A DNA stretch of 64,000 bases from an uncultured Flavobacteriales bacterium (GCA_903945495.1 CAJAVU010000107.1:84294-148293); one strand, 5' to 3'; positions 1-8,533 are shown, numbered from the stretch's first letter. Translations and numbers: made by a program. Notes: a model not told the origin generated them from the letters alone.

Positions 1-803
1 CATTTGTTTGGAGCGCCCAAACGGAATGTCAACATCATTCCGGAAAAGAAATACCAATCTTTCGTAGCTGCTGTTCCTCGCTTACCAAAACGATTCCCGT
101 TCAAACTGCGATTTGCTAAGGTTGCTGCTAATGGCCCATTCTCAGCAGCCAACACATCTAAATCAACATACGAATCACTATGCACATCATCTAAATAATC
201 CGTAAACGTTTTGCGAATTCCAGTTTCAAACGTCAAAGCCGCTTTTTTACCCAAAGACAATTTACATCCAACTCCTAGTGGAATCGTTAATTGTGTTAAA
301 CTGTAATGATTTTTCGAATTCAAGCTACTACCCTGACCTTCTGTTCCAAGTGGTTGCAATTCGATTTGATCGCCATTAAAATCGGTTGTTGGATTCATGC
401 GAAACAAACCAATTTCAGCCAAAACATACGCCGTTCCTTTGTAGCGGTCGTGTCCCAAACGAAATGGAAAGTAATTGAACTCAACACCACCAGCCAACTC
501 ATATATTTTTGATTCAAAATTCAAATTACGGTTCACCAAAATCGACCGAGAAGCATCTGAATCGGCTCCTTTAACTGTTCCATAGAAGAAATTTGCGCGA
601 ACACTTAAACGTGAATGTACATTGTAGCGATATACCAAACCAGCAGCCAATTGCGTATTGCGAATTGGGTTAAACTGATTCAAATCTCCCAAATAGCTTG
701 ACCCACCGACCATAAATCCTATTTCGGATTTCGATCGACCGTTCGCTTGTTGACCAAAGACCAATAAGGGAACAAGTGCTATTATAAACAAGGTACCTTT
801 CAT
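1..803 (-). CDS. PorG-like outer membrane beta-barrel protein (DUF6089 type), 3' end off the window
   Basis: The reading frame opens at the ATG at 803 on the minus strand and is still open at the left edge, giving about 267 residues without a stop. It starts with a signal peptide (MKGTLFIIALVPLLVFGQ), followed by EIGFMVGGSSYLGDL, a pattern I associate with the DUF6089/PorG family: outer-membrane beta-barrels, one of which is a T9SS component. Alternating hydrophobic and polar stretches fit a barrel. The C-terminus is missing, so length and last strand cannot be judged. The family call is from memory of motifs; a generic outer-membrane barrel is the alternative. Confidence 0.7.
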   Translation of the reverse strand, partial: MKGTLFIIALVPLLVFGQQANGRSKSEIGFMVGGSSYLGDLNQFNPIRNTQLAAGLVYRYNVHSRLSVRANFFYGTVKGADSDASRSILVNRNLNFESKIYELAGGVEFNYFPFRLGHDRYKGTAYVLAEIGLFRMNPTTDFNGDQIELQPLGTEGQGSSLNSKNHYSLTQLTIPLGVGCKLSLGKKAALTFETGIRKTFTDYLDDVHSDSYVDLDVLAAENGPLAATLANRSLNGNRFGKRGTAATKDWYFFSGMMLTFRLGAPNK

Positions 804-967
804 TCAAATTATGCTTTGAGAACGCCAAATTACAGAGAAAATTGTGAAGTACATAAAGAAAAAAGAATTTTTACCTTGGATCTAAATATCAATTTTATTT
901 GATTACTAGACAATTAATCAGGTCGAAAATTATTTAACACATTTTTTTATTAAGCTTTTTAACTTTT

Positions 968-1000
968 TTGACATTATATATAATTTTTTTAATAGTTTTA
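968..1000 (+). promoter_or_regulatory. Bacteroidota-type promoter of the first small lipoprotein gene
   Basis: TTG at 968-970 and TAGTTTTA at 993-1000 are 22 bases apart. They match the Bacteroidota consensus TTG-N17-23-TAnnTTTG with one mismatch in the -7 box. The expected transcription start near 1007 leaves a leader of about 30 bases before the ATG at 1036. Confidence 0.5.
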
Positions 1001-1035
1001 GCACCTAATTTATAAATCAATTAAATCGATTAATT

Positions 1036-1224
1036 ATGAAAAAAGTATTATTTGTTGCTGCTTTAGGAATGTTGACTTTAGCATCTTGTAAAAAAGAATA
1101 TACATGTACTTGTACTGACGGAACTGGAGCAGTTACTACTGAAACAGCTAAAGGAAAAGATGCAACTGATGCATGTGCTGATGCTTCTTCAGTTATCAAC
1201 TTGAAAGTTTGTACTCCTCAATAA
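1036..1224 (+). CDS. Small lipoprotein, paralogue 1
   Basis: Encodes 62 residues. The N-terminus MKKVLFVAALGMLTLASC is a type II signal peptide with a lipobox (LASC), so the mature protein is about 45 residues with an acylated Cys at position 18. The mature part has several further cysteines (CTCTC, then two more), suggesting disulphides in the periplasm or outside. The next gene (1409-1612) is a tandem paralogue with a nearly identical leader. Own promoter and terminator, so monocistronic. Function unknown; the cysteine pattern is the only clue. Confidence 0.75.
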   Translation: MKKVLFVAALGMLTLASCKKEYTCTCTDGTGAVTTETAKGKDATDACADASSVINLKVCTPQ

Positions 1225-1244
1225 TCATTAGGACCAAATGAATG

Positions 1245-1274
1245 AAAGGAAGTTTTTAAACTTCCTTTTTTTTT
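1245..1274 (+). terminator. Rho-independent terminator after small lipoprotein 1
   Basis: AAAGGAAGTTT (1245-1255) pairs with AAACTTCCTTT (1258-1268) and runs into an uninterrupted T tract ending at 1274. It lies 20 bases past the stop codon. Confidence 0.85.
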
Positions 1275-1360
1275 GCCCAAAAAAATTAAAACACACACAC
1301 AATTTTATGTGTTTTACGATTATTTCATAGCTCATTTACCGTCTGAAATTATATTTTTCT

Positions 1361-1368
1361 TAGATTTG
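1361..1368 (+). promoter_or_regulatory. -7 promoter element of small lipoprotein 2
   Basis: TAGATTTG is a perfect TAnnTTTG box, 40 bases before the ATG at 1409. A weak TTTA at 1334-1337 may act as the -33 element. Confidence 0.5.
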
Positions 1369-1408
1369 GTCGTCGAAATTTATTTATTAATCAATTAAAC
1401 CAAAACTT

Positions 1409-1612
1409 ATGAAAAAGGTATTATTTGTTGCTGCTTTGGGAATGTTAACTTTAGTTTCTTGTAAAAAAGATTACACTTGTGAGTGCACAACTACAGTTTT
1501 TGGATTCTCTTCATCAGCTACTACAATCGTCAATGGAACGAAAAAAGATGCGAAAGCTGCTTGTGAGAATGGAACAAATGCAACTACTTACACAACTTGT
1601 GTTATTAAATAA
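1409..1612 (+). CDS. Small lipoprotein, paralogue 2
   Basis: Encodes 67 residues and is a tandem duplicate of the gene at 1036. The leader MKKVLFVAALGMLTLVSC differs at one residue, and the mature part keeps the CKK(D/E)YTC(E/T)CT start and the late cysteines. The middle has diverged (an FGFSSSATT stretch in place of DGTGAVTTE). Lipobox LVSC with lipidated Cys18. It has its own promoter box and its own strong terminator, so the two copies can be expressed separately. No function recognised. Confidence 0.75.
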   Translation: MKKVLFVAALGMLTLVSCKKDYTCECTTTVFGFSSSATTIVNGTKKDAKAACENGTNATTYTTCVIK

Positions 1613-1633
1613 TTGCAACATTGAAAATGTTTT

Positions 1634-1664
1634 GAAGGGAGCCAAATGGCTTCCTTCTTTTTTT
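1634..1664 (+). terminator. Rho-independent terminator after small lipoprotein 2
   Basis: GAAGGGAGCC (1634-1643) pairs with GGCTTCCTTC (1648-1657) around a 4-base loop; a T-rich run follows. It ends only about 11 bases before the next start codon. Confidence 0.85.
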
Positions 1665-1675
1665 ATTCTTAGTTT

Positions 1676-2326
1676 ATGAAAAAAATTGTCCTTTTACTTT
1701 TACTCGCAATCGTTTTAGTTTTCGCTAATCAACTTGAGCAATTCTGTCTATCAATGAATTTCAGCTGGACCCTTTCGAAAGCACTTCCGTATATATTATT
1801 AGTGGTATTAGGAATATTGCTCGCTTTTGCATTTTCTAAGAATAAAATCAGAAATAAATTTTTAAAGTATTCTCTTAGTGTTCTAATTCTTTTAGCGCCA
1901 TTTGGAATCGGTTTTATTCTTCATCCAATTTACGAAGGTGACTTTTCTTTAATTGGTACTGACATGAAAGCATCAACTGGTTTAAAAGAATTTAAGAATA
2001 CAGATTTAGCCGTGATTACAATTCCAGGTTGTCCTTATTGCATGGCTAGCATCGAAAAGTTGAAATTGATTAAACAACGAAACCCTTCAATTCGCATTCA
2101 ATTCATCGTATGTTCAGAATCGAAAAACGATTTGAAACCGTACATTCAAGAAGCTAAAGGGGCATTTCCAATCGTCTTAACCTCATCAATAGACAAGGCA
2201 GCTGAAATCGCAGGACATCGTTTCCCAACATTTATTCAAATACAAGCGAATAAAGCCGTTTACAAATGGTCCAATGATCAGTTTGGCGTTCGTGCTGTAG
2301 ATAAATTAGAAAGTGAACTAAACTAA
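1676..2326 (+). CDS. Membrane-anchored thioredoxin-fold protein
   Basis: Encodes 216 residues. Three hydrophobic segments (about 2-18, 36-54 and 65-83) precede a C-terminal thioredoxin-like domain. Residues 119-122 are CPYC, a glutaredoxin-type redox active site in the context IPGCPYC. A cis-Pro candidate lies in HRFPT near residue 182. It is likely an envelope thiol oxidoreductase facing the periplasm. It follows the terminator of the cysteine-rich lipoproteins, so acting on their cysteines is possible but only an inference. The start at 1676 is chosen because MKKIVLLLLL is a clean signal-anchor start. Confidence 0.7.
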   Translation: MKKIVLLLLLAIVLVFANQLEQFCLSMNFSWTLSKALPYILLVVLGILLAFAFSKNKIRNKFLKYSLSVLILLAPFGIGFILHPIYEGDFSLIGTDMKASTGLKEFKNTDLAVITIPGCPYCMASIEKLKLIKQRNPSIRIQFIVCSESKNDLKPYIQEAKGAFPIVLTSSIDKAAEIAGHRFPTFIQIQANKAVYKWSNDQFGVRAVDKLESELN

Positions 2327-2354
2327 GTTAGCCCACTTTCTGATTGATTGATTC

Positions 2355-4085
2355 TTAAAACGATGGACAGGAAACTGTTCTGAATCGTTGAATCGTAATA
2401 TTTGCATCCTTCGGATATTTTACTGTATACCCAATTTCTGTTGACTTAACTTCCGTTGGTTGAATGACATATTGCCAGCTCACCTCACCTGTTTCTGCAT
2501 TTGTTTTGCCTTCGGAAACATTGTCTACCGTTACTGTAATGTCGCTGCTTCTAGAAATTGGAATTTGATCGTAAACATCAATACGAATTGGAACAGCTCT
2601 GTTGTTACGCACGACAATCTCATACAAATACGCTTCTTTTTTGCTTCCCCCAATCACTTTTTTCGTGCTCATTTCTTGTTTCAACTTGCGCATCACCACC
2701 ACTTTTGAATCGCGTCCAAATGACAAAGACAGAGTGTCAGAAACATTGCGCGTTTCGATTTGTGAAACACCAACAAATTCTCCACCGAAATACACATTTG
2801 TTGGACCAGGAATCAATTCCAATTCTTGCCATCCAACGATGTGCGCCATCAAAAAGGCTGCATTGTCCAATTTCGGAACGGTAATGTGTGAGAATGTTGC
2901 ATCCAAGTTCATTTCCTTGACATTCACCATGTATGGTTTTGCATCAGAAGGACACGAAAATTTATCTGGAATAATGAATTCAGCAGTCAATTCTGAAATT
3001 TCAATTTGACGCATATTCACTACAGCTGCTTGCACTTGCTGTGGCGTTAAAACTGATTGATCAAATAATTTATTCGATTTGAAATCATTTAAATCTTTGT
3101 CCAACACGTAATTATCATACGCACGTTGATTCGCGACATTGATATTATATTGCGCTTCTTGACGATAATCTTCTTGCACGACTTGTGGCGCGTAATACGA
3201 TTTTTTGCTCAATTTGGACGCTTCGTAATAATTCAAATACCACGGAGAAAGTTCTGGATGTGAAGCTGATAAACGCGGATCTCCAGTCGATAAAACCAAA
3301 TCCACATTGTTCCAGTCACTTCCAGTATTGTTATACACTTGCGCTTTGTATTTCAAATTGATTTTTTGATTAATATCTGCTGCTGATAAATCATAACTTG
3401 CAGCCCAGCCACAGTCAGAAACCAAGTATTTCAAATTCGTTTTCATTGTCGCTGCATCATCACAATCAATTAATACAACAACTTGGTTACTGCGTTGATT
3501 TTCATGAAAATTCAATTCTACCAATTGATAGCGGGTATTTTCAATCATTGCATCAAATTTCTGTTGTTCTTTCTTTAATTTCGAAAGTGATTTATTGATT
3601 TCCAATGTTCTGGTTCTGTAATACTCACCCGCTTCTTTGATTTGTGCAGTCGTCAAATTTTGTCCTTGTCCGCCCAATTTCATATTCGCCTTCATCAACT
3701 GACTTTCCATGTTTAAGGCATCCATTTGATCTAAATTGAATTGATGCTTGTCTTTCAAACTTTCCAATGAATCTTGAAGTACTCGAATGCGAGGATTGAA
3801 TTGCTCCGCGGCCAAGAAATCCATTTCTGTAGAAACCGAAACGATTCTGTATTTTCCATCACCAACAAATTGAATCGATTGTGGATCAGCATAGGCAGAA
3901 ATTCCGGAGAAAATCAACTTGTTTCTTCCTTTTACAAATTTGACTGTCTGTTCATGCTGAAATTCTCCTGAAGTTAAGAAAAGTCGAACTTTCTTTATTT
4001 CGGATTTTAAGGTTTGTACGGTAGATGTTTGTGCGATCAATGCAACTGAAAACAGCATTGAAAACGCGAGCAAAAGTTTTTTCAT
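2355..4085 (-). CDS. MuiA-family protein (DUF4139 domain)
   Basis: Encodes 576 residues with signal peptide MKKLLLAFSMLFSVALIAQ. The N-terminal part (about 25-120) resembles DUF4140 (KKVRLFLTSGEFQHE, KLIFSGIS), followed by a coiled-coil stretch (about 100-185). The C-terminal half carries the DUF4139 beta-rich domain (SYDLSAADIN, KAQVYNNTGSDW, LSTGDPRLS; later YLYEIVVRN and VSWQYVIQP). The family is named after a mucoidy inhibitor; its biochemical role is not established. It is exported to the periplasm or outer membrane. It is monocistronic by spacing. Confidence 0.8.
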   Translation of the reverse strand: MKKLLLAFSMLFSVALIAQTSTVQTLKSEIKKVRLFLTSGEFQHEQTVKFVKGRNKLIFSGISAYADPQSIQFVGDGKYRIVSVSTEMDFLAAEQFNPRIRVLQDSLESLKDKHQFNLDQMDALNMESQLMKANMKLGGQGQNLTTAQIKEAGEYYRTRTLEINKSLSKLKKEQQKFDAMIENTRYQLVELNFHENQRSNQVVVLIDCDDAATMKTNLKYLVSDCGWAASYDLSAADINQKINLKYKAQVYNNTGSDWNNVDLVLSTGDPRLSASHPELSPWYLNYYEASKLSKKSYYAPQVVQEDYRQEAQYNINVANQRAYDNYVLDKDLNDFKSNKLFDQSVLTPQQVQAAVVNMRQIEISELTAEFIIPDKFSCPSDAKPYMVNVKEMNLDATFSHITVPKLDNAAFLMAHIVGWQELELIPGPTNVYFGGEFVGVSQIETRNVSDTLSLSFGRDSKVVVMRKLKQEMSTKKVIGGSKKEAYLYEIVVRNNRAVPIRIDVYDQIPISRSSDITVTVDNVSEGKTNAETGEVSWQYVIQPTEVKSTEIGYTVKYPKDANITIQRFRTVSCPSF

Positions 4086-4159
4086 TTGTGATGAATTAGA
4101 TGGGTAAATCTTAAATTTTGTTTGAATACACTACTAGAACAATTTCGTTCAGGAGAATG

Positions 4160-5656
4160 TTACAGCAAAATTCGAGATGATTCGTTTATTTCTCCACAGG
4201 CAATTTTCGCAGAGAGTAAACACAAAGGAATTCCTCCTCCTGGATGAACACTTCCTCCAACGAAATACAAACCTTTTACCTTTGAGAAATTTGGATGTCT
4301 GAAGAATGCTGCCATGCGATCATTTGAACTTGCTCCATACAGCGCACCTGCAAAACTTGAGGTACGTTCTTCAATGCGAATTGGATCTAAATAATCTTCT
4401 TCTTCAATCAAGGATTCGATGTCTTCATTCAAGGCTTTGGAAAGTTTTGAAATCACATCTTGGCGAATGGTTGTACGAATGGTTTCCCAGTCTTGTCCTG
4501 CGTTACTTGGAACATTCACCATCACGAACCAGTTTTCTTTTCCTTCTGGTGCATCCGCTTTCACATATTTCGAGCTGATGTGCACGTAAACAGTTGGATC
4601 GGAACTTATTGGTTTTTTGCTGAACAAAGCGTCAAATTCAGCTTCGTAATCTTCTGTGAAGAAAATATTGTGTAGGTCAAGATTTTCAAACGACTTATTG
4701 ATTCCCCAATAAAAGATCATCGCTGAACTCGATGGCTCTTGCTCCAAAGTTTTCTTTTTGGCTTTTGTGTTTTTCAGTAAATGTTTGTAGGCTGGTTTAA
4801 TGTCCGAATTACACACAACGATATCCGCTTCAACAAATGCATCATTCACTTTTACCCCTTTCACTACTGTTCCATCTTCGACAATTTCTGTGACTTTCGA
4901 AGAAACATGAAACGTAACGCCCAATTCTTCCGCCAATTTCACCAAACTTGTTGTGATGCTGTGCATTCCTTTCGTTGGGAAAAATGTTCCTATTCCATGT
5001 TCTAAATGCGGGATGATTGTTAGAATTCCTGGTGCCTTGTATGGACTAGAACCATTGTACGTTGCGTATCGATTAAACAATTGCACCAATTTAGGATGAT
5101 TCAAGCGACGCTCATTTGCTTTGTGCATCGTTGTGAACAATTGCAACTTCGGAATAGCTACAACCGTTTTCAAAATATCAGTAGAAAGGTAATTCTTAAA
5201 ACGGTGAAGTGATTGTTCTAAGAACGTGCGTTTTGTTCGTTTGTAAATGAATTCGCTGCGTTTTAAATGCTCAAACATTGGTTCTGCGCTAACGTTTAAC
5301 ACTTTCTCAATCGTTTCCCCTAATTGTTTTTTATCTGCATAAAAAGGCAAGAATGTTCCATCGTTGTAGAAATAATGGCAAGCAGTTGCGCAACGTTCAT
5401 ATTCAAAATAATCAGATGGATTTTTACCGGCCAAACGAAACAACTCTTCCACATATTCTGGCATGGTAAACAAAGAAGGACCGGCATCAAAGCGATAATC
5501 CCCTAATTGGAGCAATGAAAGTTTTCCGCCAACATAGGAATTCGCTTCGAACACTTCCACTTTATATCCTTTAACAGCTAAACGAATCGACGAGGCAAGA
5601 CCTGCGATTCCAGAGCCAACCACGATTGCTTTATCTTGTTTCTTTTCCATTTTCAA
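4160..5656 (-). CDS. crtD: Carotenoid desaturase, CrtD/CrtI family
   Basis: Encodes 498 residues of an FAD-dependent amine-oxidase-like fold. The dinucleotide-binding motif GSGIAGLASSIRLAVKG is at about 14-30, followed by GGKL and the family-typical FDAGPSLFTMP near 58-68. The C-terminus has YFVGGSVHPGGGIPL, the signature of phytoene-desaturase-like enzymes. The FDAGPSLFTMPE context is closer to what I recall of flavobacterial 1-hydroxycarotenoid 3,4-desaturase (CrtD) than of CrtI, but this cannot be proven here. No other carotenoid genes are adjacent. Translation could begin at residue 1 or 3 (MKMEK). Confidence 0.7.
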   Translation of the reverse strand: MKMEKKQDKAIVVGSGIAGLASSIRLAVKGYKVEVFEANSYVGGKLSLLQLGDYRFDAGPSLFTMPEYVEELFRLAGKNPSDYFEYERCATACHYFYNDGTFLPFYADKKQLGETIEKVLNVSAEPMFEHLKRSEFIYKRTKRTFLEQSLHRFKNYLSTDILKTVVAIPKLQLFTTMHKANERRLNHPKLVQLFNRYATYNGSSPYKAPGILTIIPHLEHGIGTFFPTKGMHSITTSLVKLAEELGVTFHVSSKVTEIVEDGTVVKGVKVNDAFVEADIVVCNSDIKPAYKHLLKNTKAKKKTLEQEPSSSAMIFYWGINKSFENLDLHNIFFTEDYEAEFDALFSKKPISSDPTVYVHISSKYVKADAPEGKENWFVMVNVPSNAGQDWETIRTTIRQDVISKLSKALNEDIESLIEEEDYLDPIRIEERTSSFAGALYGASSNDRMAAFFRHPNFSKVKGLYFVGGSVHPGGGIPLCLLSAKIACGEINESSRILL

Positions 5657-5692
5657 TCAATTGAACAATAGTAGTAAAAAACAAACTACTAA

Positions 5693-5707
5693 ATTGTTTA
5701 ACAATTA
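5693..5707. repeat. Short palindrome upstream of crtD
   Basis: AATTGTT-T-AACAATT is a perfect 7-bp inverted repeat, 37 bases upstream of the crtD start. A second pair, AGTAGT/ACTACT, lies between it and the gene. This could be an operator or part of the untranslated leader; no regulator is next to it. Confidence 0.4.
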
Positions 5708-5861
5708 GAAAAAAATAAACAATGAAAGGCTAGTAATTGATACGATTCCCACATATTCGAATGAATCCAGAATAAACAATGTAAATGTGCTAGTGAATTT
5801 TCGGAAGTACGTTTTGGAATAACTGATTGAACGCTAGAAATACTGACACAAAATACATAAC

Positions 5862-5981
5862 GTTGAAGAATACGAATACGGCAAATTTCTTCACATCAGT
5901 GATCCAGAAGGAAACCGAATTGAATTATGGGAAGCAATTGATACTGCTTTTGACAAAGAAAAAATGACAGAAATGCGTTAA
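5862..5981 (+). pseudogene. Decayed C-terminal fragment of a VOC (glyoxalase-like) gene
   Basis: Reading forward from 5862, the frame gives VEEYEYGKFLHISDPEGNR followed by IELWEAIDTAFDKEKM and a stop at 5979-5981. GKFxHIxDPEGNxIELWE is the conserved last beta strands of vicinal-oxygen-chelate proteins, including the metal-ligand Glu of IELWE. An in-frame TGA lies just upstream (5844-5846), no start codon is available, and the rest of the ~130-residue domain is absent. It is therefore a gene remnant. The surrounding 5657-5995 contains nothing else I can support. Confidence 0.75.
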
Positions 5982-5995
5982 GAAACGTAAATCGA

Positions 5996-6367
5996 TTAGT
6001 TTAGATTTTGAAGGTAACGCTCTAAATTAACGTTTCCAATCAATGAATCAGCACCGATAAAAAGAACTTTCTTGCAACGGTTGCGCTCAATCCACAAATC
6101 CAAATTTGAGATTCCAACCATTAATGTTCCGTTAATATCGATTTTGTGTACAGGCTTTTGTTTGTTGTCAAACATTTCACGTACTTCAAGTATATCGCGA
6201 TCAACTTCTTGGTTTTCATTGAAAATTACCAAACCATCGATGCCAGCATCTGCTTCATCATTTTTGTCTGAAAATTCAAGAATTGTATAGTTACGCTCGT
6301 TCGCCCACAATGTTAATAATTGGGAAAACTTCGAATTACTCTTTAAATAAATTGCATCTAATTTCAT
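5996..6367 (-). CDS. Hypothetical cytosolic protein, 123 residues
   Basis: No signal peptide, membrane segment or recognised motif. I place the start at the ATG at 6367 (MKLDAIYLKSNSKF); an upstream ATG at 6415 would add 16 unlikely residues. The pattern of alternating strands and helices (YTILEFS, DGLVIFN, TLMVGISN, KVLFIGAD) suggests a small alpha/beta domain. It lies between the VOC remnant and a repeat-rich spacer. Function unknown. Confidence 0.6.
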   Translation of the reverse strand: MKLDAIYLKSNSKFSQLLTLWANERNYTILEFSDKNDEADAGIDGLVIFNENQEVDRDILEVREMFDNKQKPVHKIDINGTLMVGISNLDLWIERNRCKKVLFIGADSLIGNVNLERYLQNLN

Positions 6368-6555
6368 GCTCACAGGTAGACCTCTCTCTTCTAAATAAGG
6401 CTGCAAAAGTAACACTTTCCTTTCAATAAACGAGAGGAAAGTTTACATATTTTTAATAAATCGATTTATACGGATAATATCTGTTACTTATTATAGAAAA
6501 CATTGGGAATGGAAGATAGAACATGCCTGCCTGTCGTAGCCTCCAGCGCAGACTG

Positions 6556-6583
6556 GGAGCATAGAACATGGAGCATAGAACAT
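6556..6583. repeat. Two perfect tandem copies of a 14-bp repeat
   Basis: GGAGCATAGAACAT occurs twice back to back. A degenerate relative (GATAGAACATG) lies just upstream, and GGAGCATAGAA recurs at 49426-49436 behind hmgA. The spacer 6368-6706 holds these repeats and the 8-base repeat at its end, but no gene. Confidence 0.75.
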
Positions 6584-6663
6584 GGAATTTTAACCAAACT
6601 ATTCTTCTGACAAGATACTACTTGAAGTTAGAACTTAATTCCTTCCTTTGTTTTTTGTCAACT

Positions 6664-6712
6664 AGTCTTTTGTCTTAAAGTCCTAAAGTCTTGATGTCTT
6701 GATGTCCTAGTA
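6664..6712. repeat. Degenerate tandem repeat, period about 8 bases
   Basis: On the minus strand, directly after the speA stop, units such as GACATCAA, GACATCAA, GACTTTAG, GACTTTAA and GACAAAA follow each other. The array begins at the TAG stop codon itself, so it forms the 3' untranslated region of speA. Confidence 0.65.
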
Positions 6713-8098
6713 TCCCAAAATTCTCAAATAATCTGCCGCTGTCTGTTCTTCACTAAACAGCTCCGTTTGTAGCTTTCCGTTTTCGTCACGTTTGATCAAA
6801 ATATGCTTTGGCTCTGGAATTAAACAGTGTTTCAATCCACCAAATCCACCAATGGTTTCTTGGTAAGCACCTGTATTAAAGAAGCCTAAGTACAATTTTT
6901 TATTGCGATCGTATTTCGGTAAATAGATGGCATTCGAATGTTGCTCAGAATTGTAATAATCATCACTATCACATGTCAATCCACCCAACAAAACACGCTC
7001 GTAGTCATCGTTCCAACGGTTGATCGGCAACATGATAAAACGTTGGTTGATCGCCCAAGTATCTGGCAAGTTGGTCATGAACGAAGAATCAATCATGTTC
7101 CATTTCTCACGGTCATTTTGTTGTTTTTGGTGCAAGACACTAAAGATTGCTCCTCCACTTTCACCAACTGTAAATGATCCGAATTCCGTAAAAATATTTG
7201 GTTCTGGAATGTCGTTATCTGTACATACGCGTTGCACTTGCGTTAAAATCTCACGCACCATGTAAGCGTAATCGAAATCAAAAGCCAAGGATTTTTTAAT
7301 TGGGAATCCACCGCCAATGTTCAATGAATCCAAAGAAGGACACACTTTCTTCAAATCACTGTAAATACGCAAACATTTCGTCAACTCATTCCAGTAATAC
7401 GACGTATCGTTGATTCCAGTATTGATGAAGAAATGCAACATTTTCACTTCCACGCGCGGATTGTCTTTCAACATCGCTTTGTAGAACGGCACAATTTCGC
7501 GGTAACGAATTCCCAAGCGCGACGTATAGAACTCAAACTTCGGTTCCTCTTCCGACGCAATACGAATCCCGATTTTAATATCGCGATCTGTTTTCGCTAA
7601 AATATCTTGTAGTTCTTGCGTGTTGTCAACTACTGGAATCACGTTTAAATTCCCTTCGTTGATCAATCCTGCAATGTTGTCAATGTATTGCTGTGGTTTG
7701 TAACCGTTACAAATGACGTATTTTCCTTGCGTTAATTTACCCGTGTTGTACAAGTTGCGTACAATGTCGATATCGAAAGCAGAAGACGTTTCAATGTGTA
7801 CATCGTTTTTCAGCACCTCATCCAATACGAATGAGAAGTGATTACTTTTTGTACAGTAAGAATAATAGTAATTCCCAGAATAACCAAGGTTACTGATTGC
7901 TTCACGGAACCAACCTTTCGCCCTCTGAATGTTGTTTGAGATTTGCGGTAAATAATTAAACTTCAATGGCGTACCGTACGTTTCGATCAAGCGCATTAAG
8001 TCAATACCATGAAAAAACAAATGGTCTTCACGCAAATGGAATTCATTTTGTGGAAAGTCAAATGTTTGGTCAATCAAATCAAAATACTTCGTTCTCAT
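6707..8098 (-). CDS. speA: Biosynthetic arginine decarboxylase
   Basis: Encodes 463 residues of a fold type III PLP-dependent decarboxylase, the short form found in Bacteroidota. Lys84 in YCTKSNHF is the likely PLP Schiff-base lysine. The N-terminal TIM barrel continues through HIETSSAFDID and VICNGYKPQ; the glycine-rich phosphate-binding stretch is LNIGGGFPIKK near 260-270. A C-terminal beta domain contains LLGGLTCDSDD (substrate-contacting Cys-Asp). It converts arginine to agmatine for polyamine synthesis. No other polyamine gene is adjacent. Ornithine or diaminopimelate decarboxylase are less likely given the overall pattern. Confidence 0.85.
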   Translation of the reverse strand: MRTKYFDLIDQTFDFPQNEFHLREDHLFFHGIDLMRLIETYGTPLKFNYLPQISNNIQRAKGWFREAISNLGYSGNYYYSYCTKSNHFSFVLDEVLKNDVHIETSSAFDIDIVRNLYNTGKLTQGKYVICNGYKPQQYIDNIAGLINEGNLNVIPVVDNTQELQDILAKTDRDIKIGIRIASEEEPKFEFYTSRLGIRYREIVPFYKAMLKDNPRVEVKMLHFFINTGINDTSYYWNELTKCLRIYSDLKKVCPSLDSLNIGGGFPIKKSLAFDFDYAYMVREILTQVQRVCTDNDIPEPNIFTEFGSFTVGESGGAIFSVLHQKQQNDREKWNMIDSSFMTNLPDTWAINQRFIMLPINRWNDDYERVLLGGLTCDSDDYYNSEQHSNAIYLPKYDRNKKLYLGFFNTGAYQETIGGFGGLKHCLIPEPKHILIKRDENGKLQTELFSEEQTAADYLRILGY

Positions 8099-8155
8099 TT
8101 CATTCAGTTGGGATGCGATGTTCCCTTAAACATTAATATTACTTGATAGTTGGTG

Positions 8156-8506
8156 TTACAACACTTCCAAAATTCGTTCAGTTGGACGTGCTACAACCGC
8201 TTTCGCATTCTTTAGTACGATAGGACGCTCAATAAGTTTCGGATGCGCCAACATTGCGTCGATCCATTCGCTATCTGAGAGTTTTTTTCCTTTGTACACT
8301 ATTTTGTATTCCTCTTCCCCTTTTCGGATTAATTCTTCGGGGCGAATTCCTAATTTTTGAATGATTTCAGTAAGTTCAGCCTTTGTTGGAACATCTTTTA
8401 GGTATTCCACCACATCGAATTCGATTCCTTTTTCGTTCAAGAAATCGAGAGCGCAACGGCTTTTTGAGCAGCGTGCGTTATGGTACACAAGAACTTTATC
8501 ACTCAT
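8156..8506 (-). CDS. arsC: ArsC-family reductase
   Basis: Encodes 116 residues from the ATG at 8506 (MSDKVLVYHNARC). Cys13 in NARCSKSR is the nucleophile expected for glutaredoxin-linked arsenate reductases. The late conserved RPIVL segment and the ARPTERI end match ArsC rather than Spx. The open frame extends upstream to 8659, but a perfect -7 promoter box at 8526-8533 lies within that extension, so the longer protein is rejected. No ars operon partners are adjacent; substrate is inferred from the family. Confidence 0.85.
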   Translation of the reverse strand: MSDKVLVYHNARCSKSRCALDFLNEKGIEFDVVEYLKDVPTKAELTEIIQKLGIRPEELIRKGEEEYKIVYKGKKLSDSEWIDAMLAHPKLIERPIVLKNAKAVVARPTERILEVL

Positions 8507-8525
8507 CGGTTCAAATTTAGGAGCA

Positions 8526-8533
8526 CAAAGGTA
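8526..8533 (-). promoter_or_regulatory. -7 promoter element of arsC
   Basis: On the minus strand this reads TACCTTTG, a perfect TAnnTTTG box, 19 bases upstream of the arsC ATG. No clear -33 TTG is seen. It decides the arsC start codon. Confidence 0.5.

Noticed and set aside
306..512. Plus-strand open frame near the left end
   Set aside because: It is antisense to the PorG-like gene whose frame is continuous from 803 to the edge.
2460..3009. Plus-strand open frames inside the MuiA gene
   Set aside because: They overlap a well-supported minus-strand gene and show no motif.
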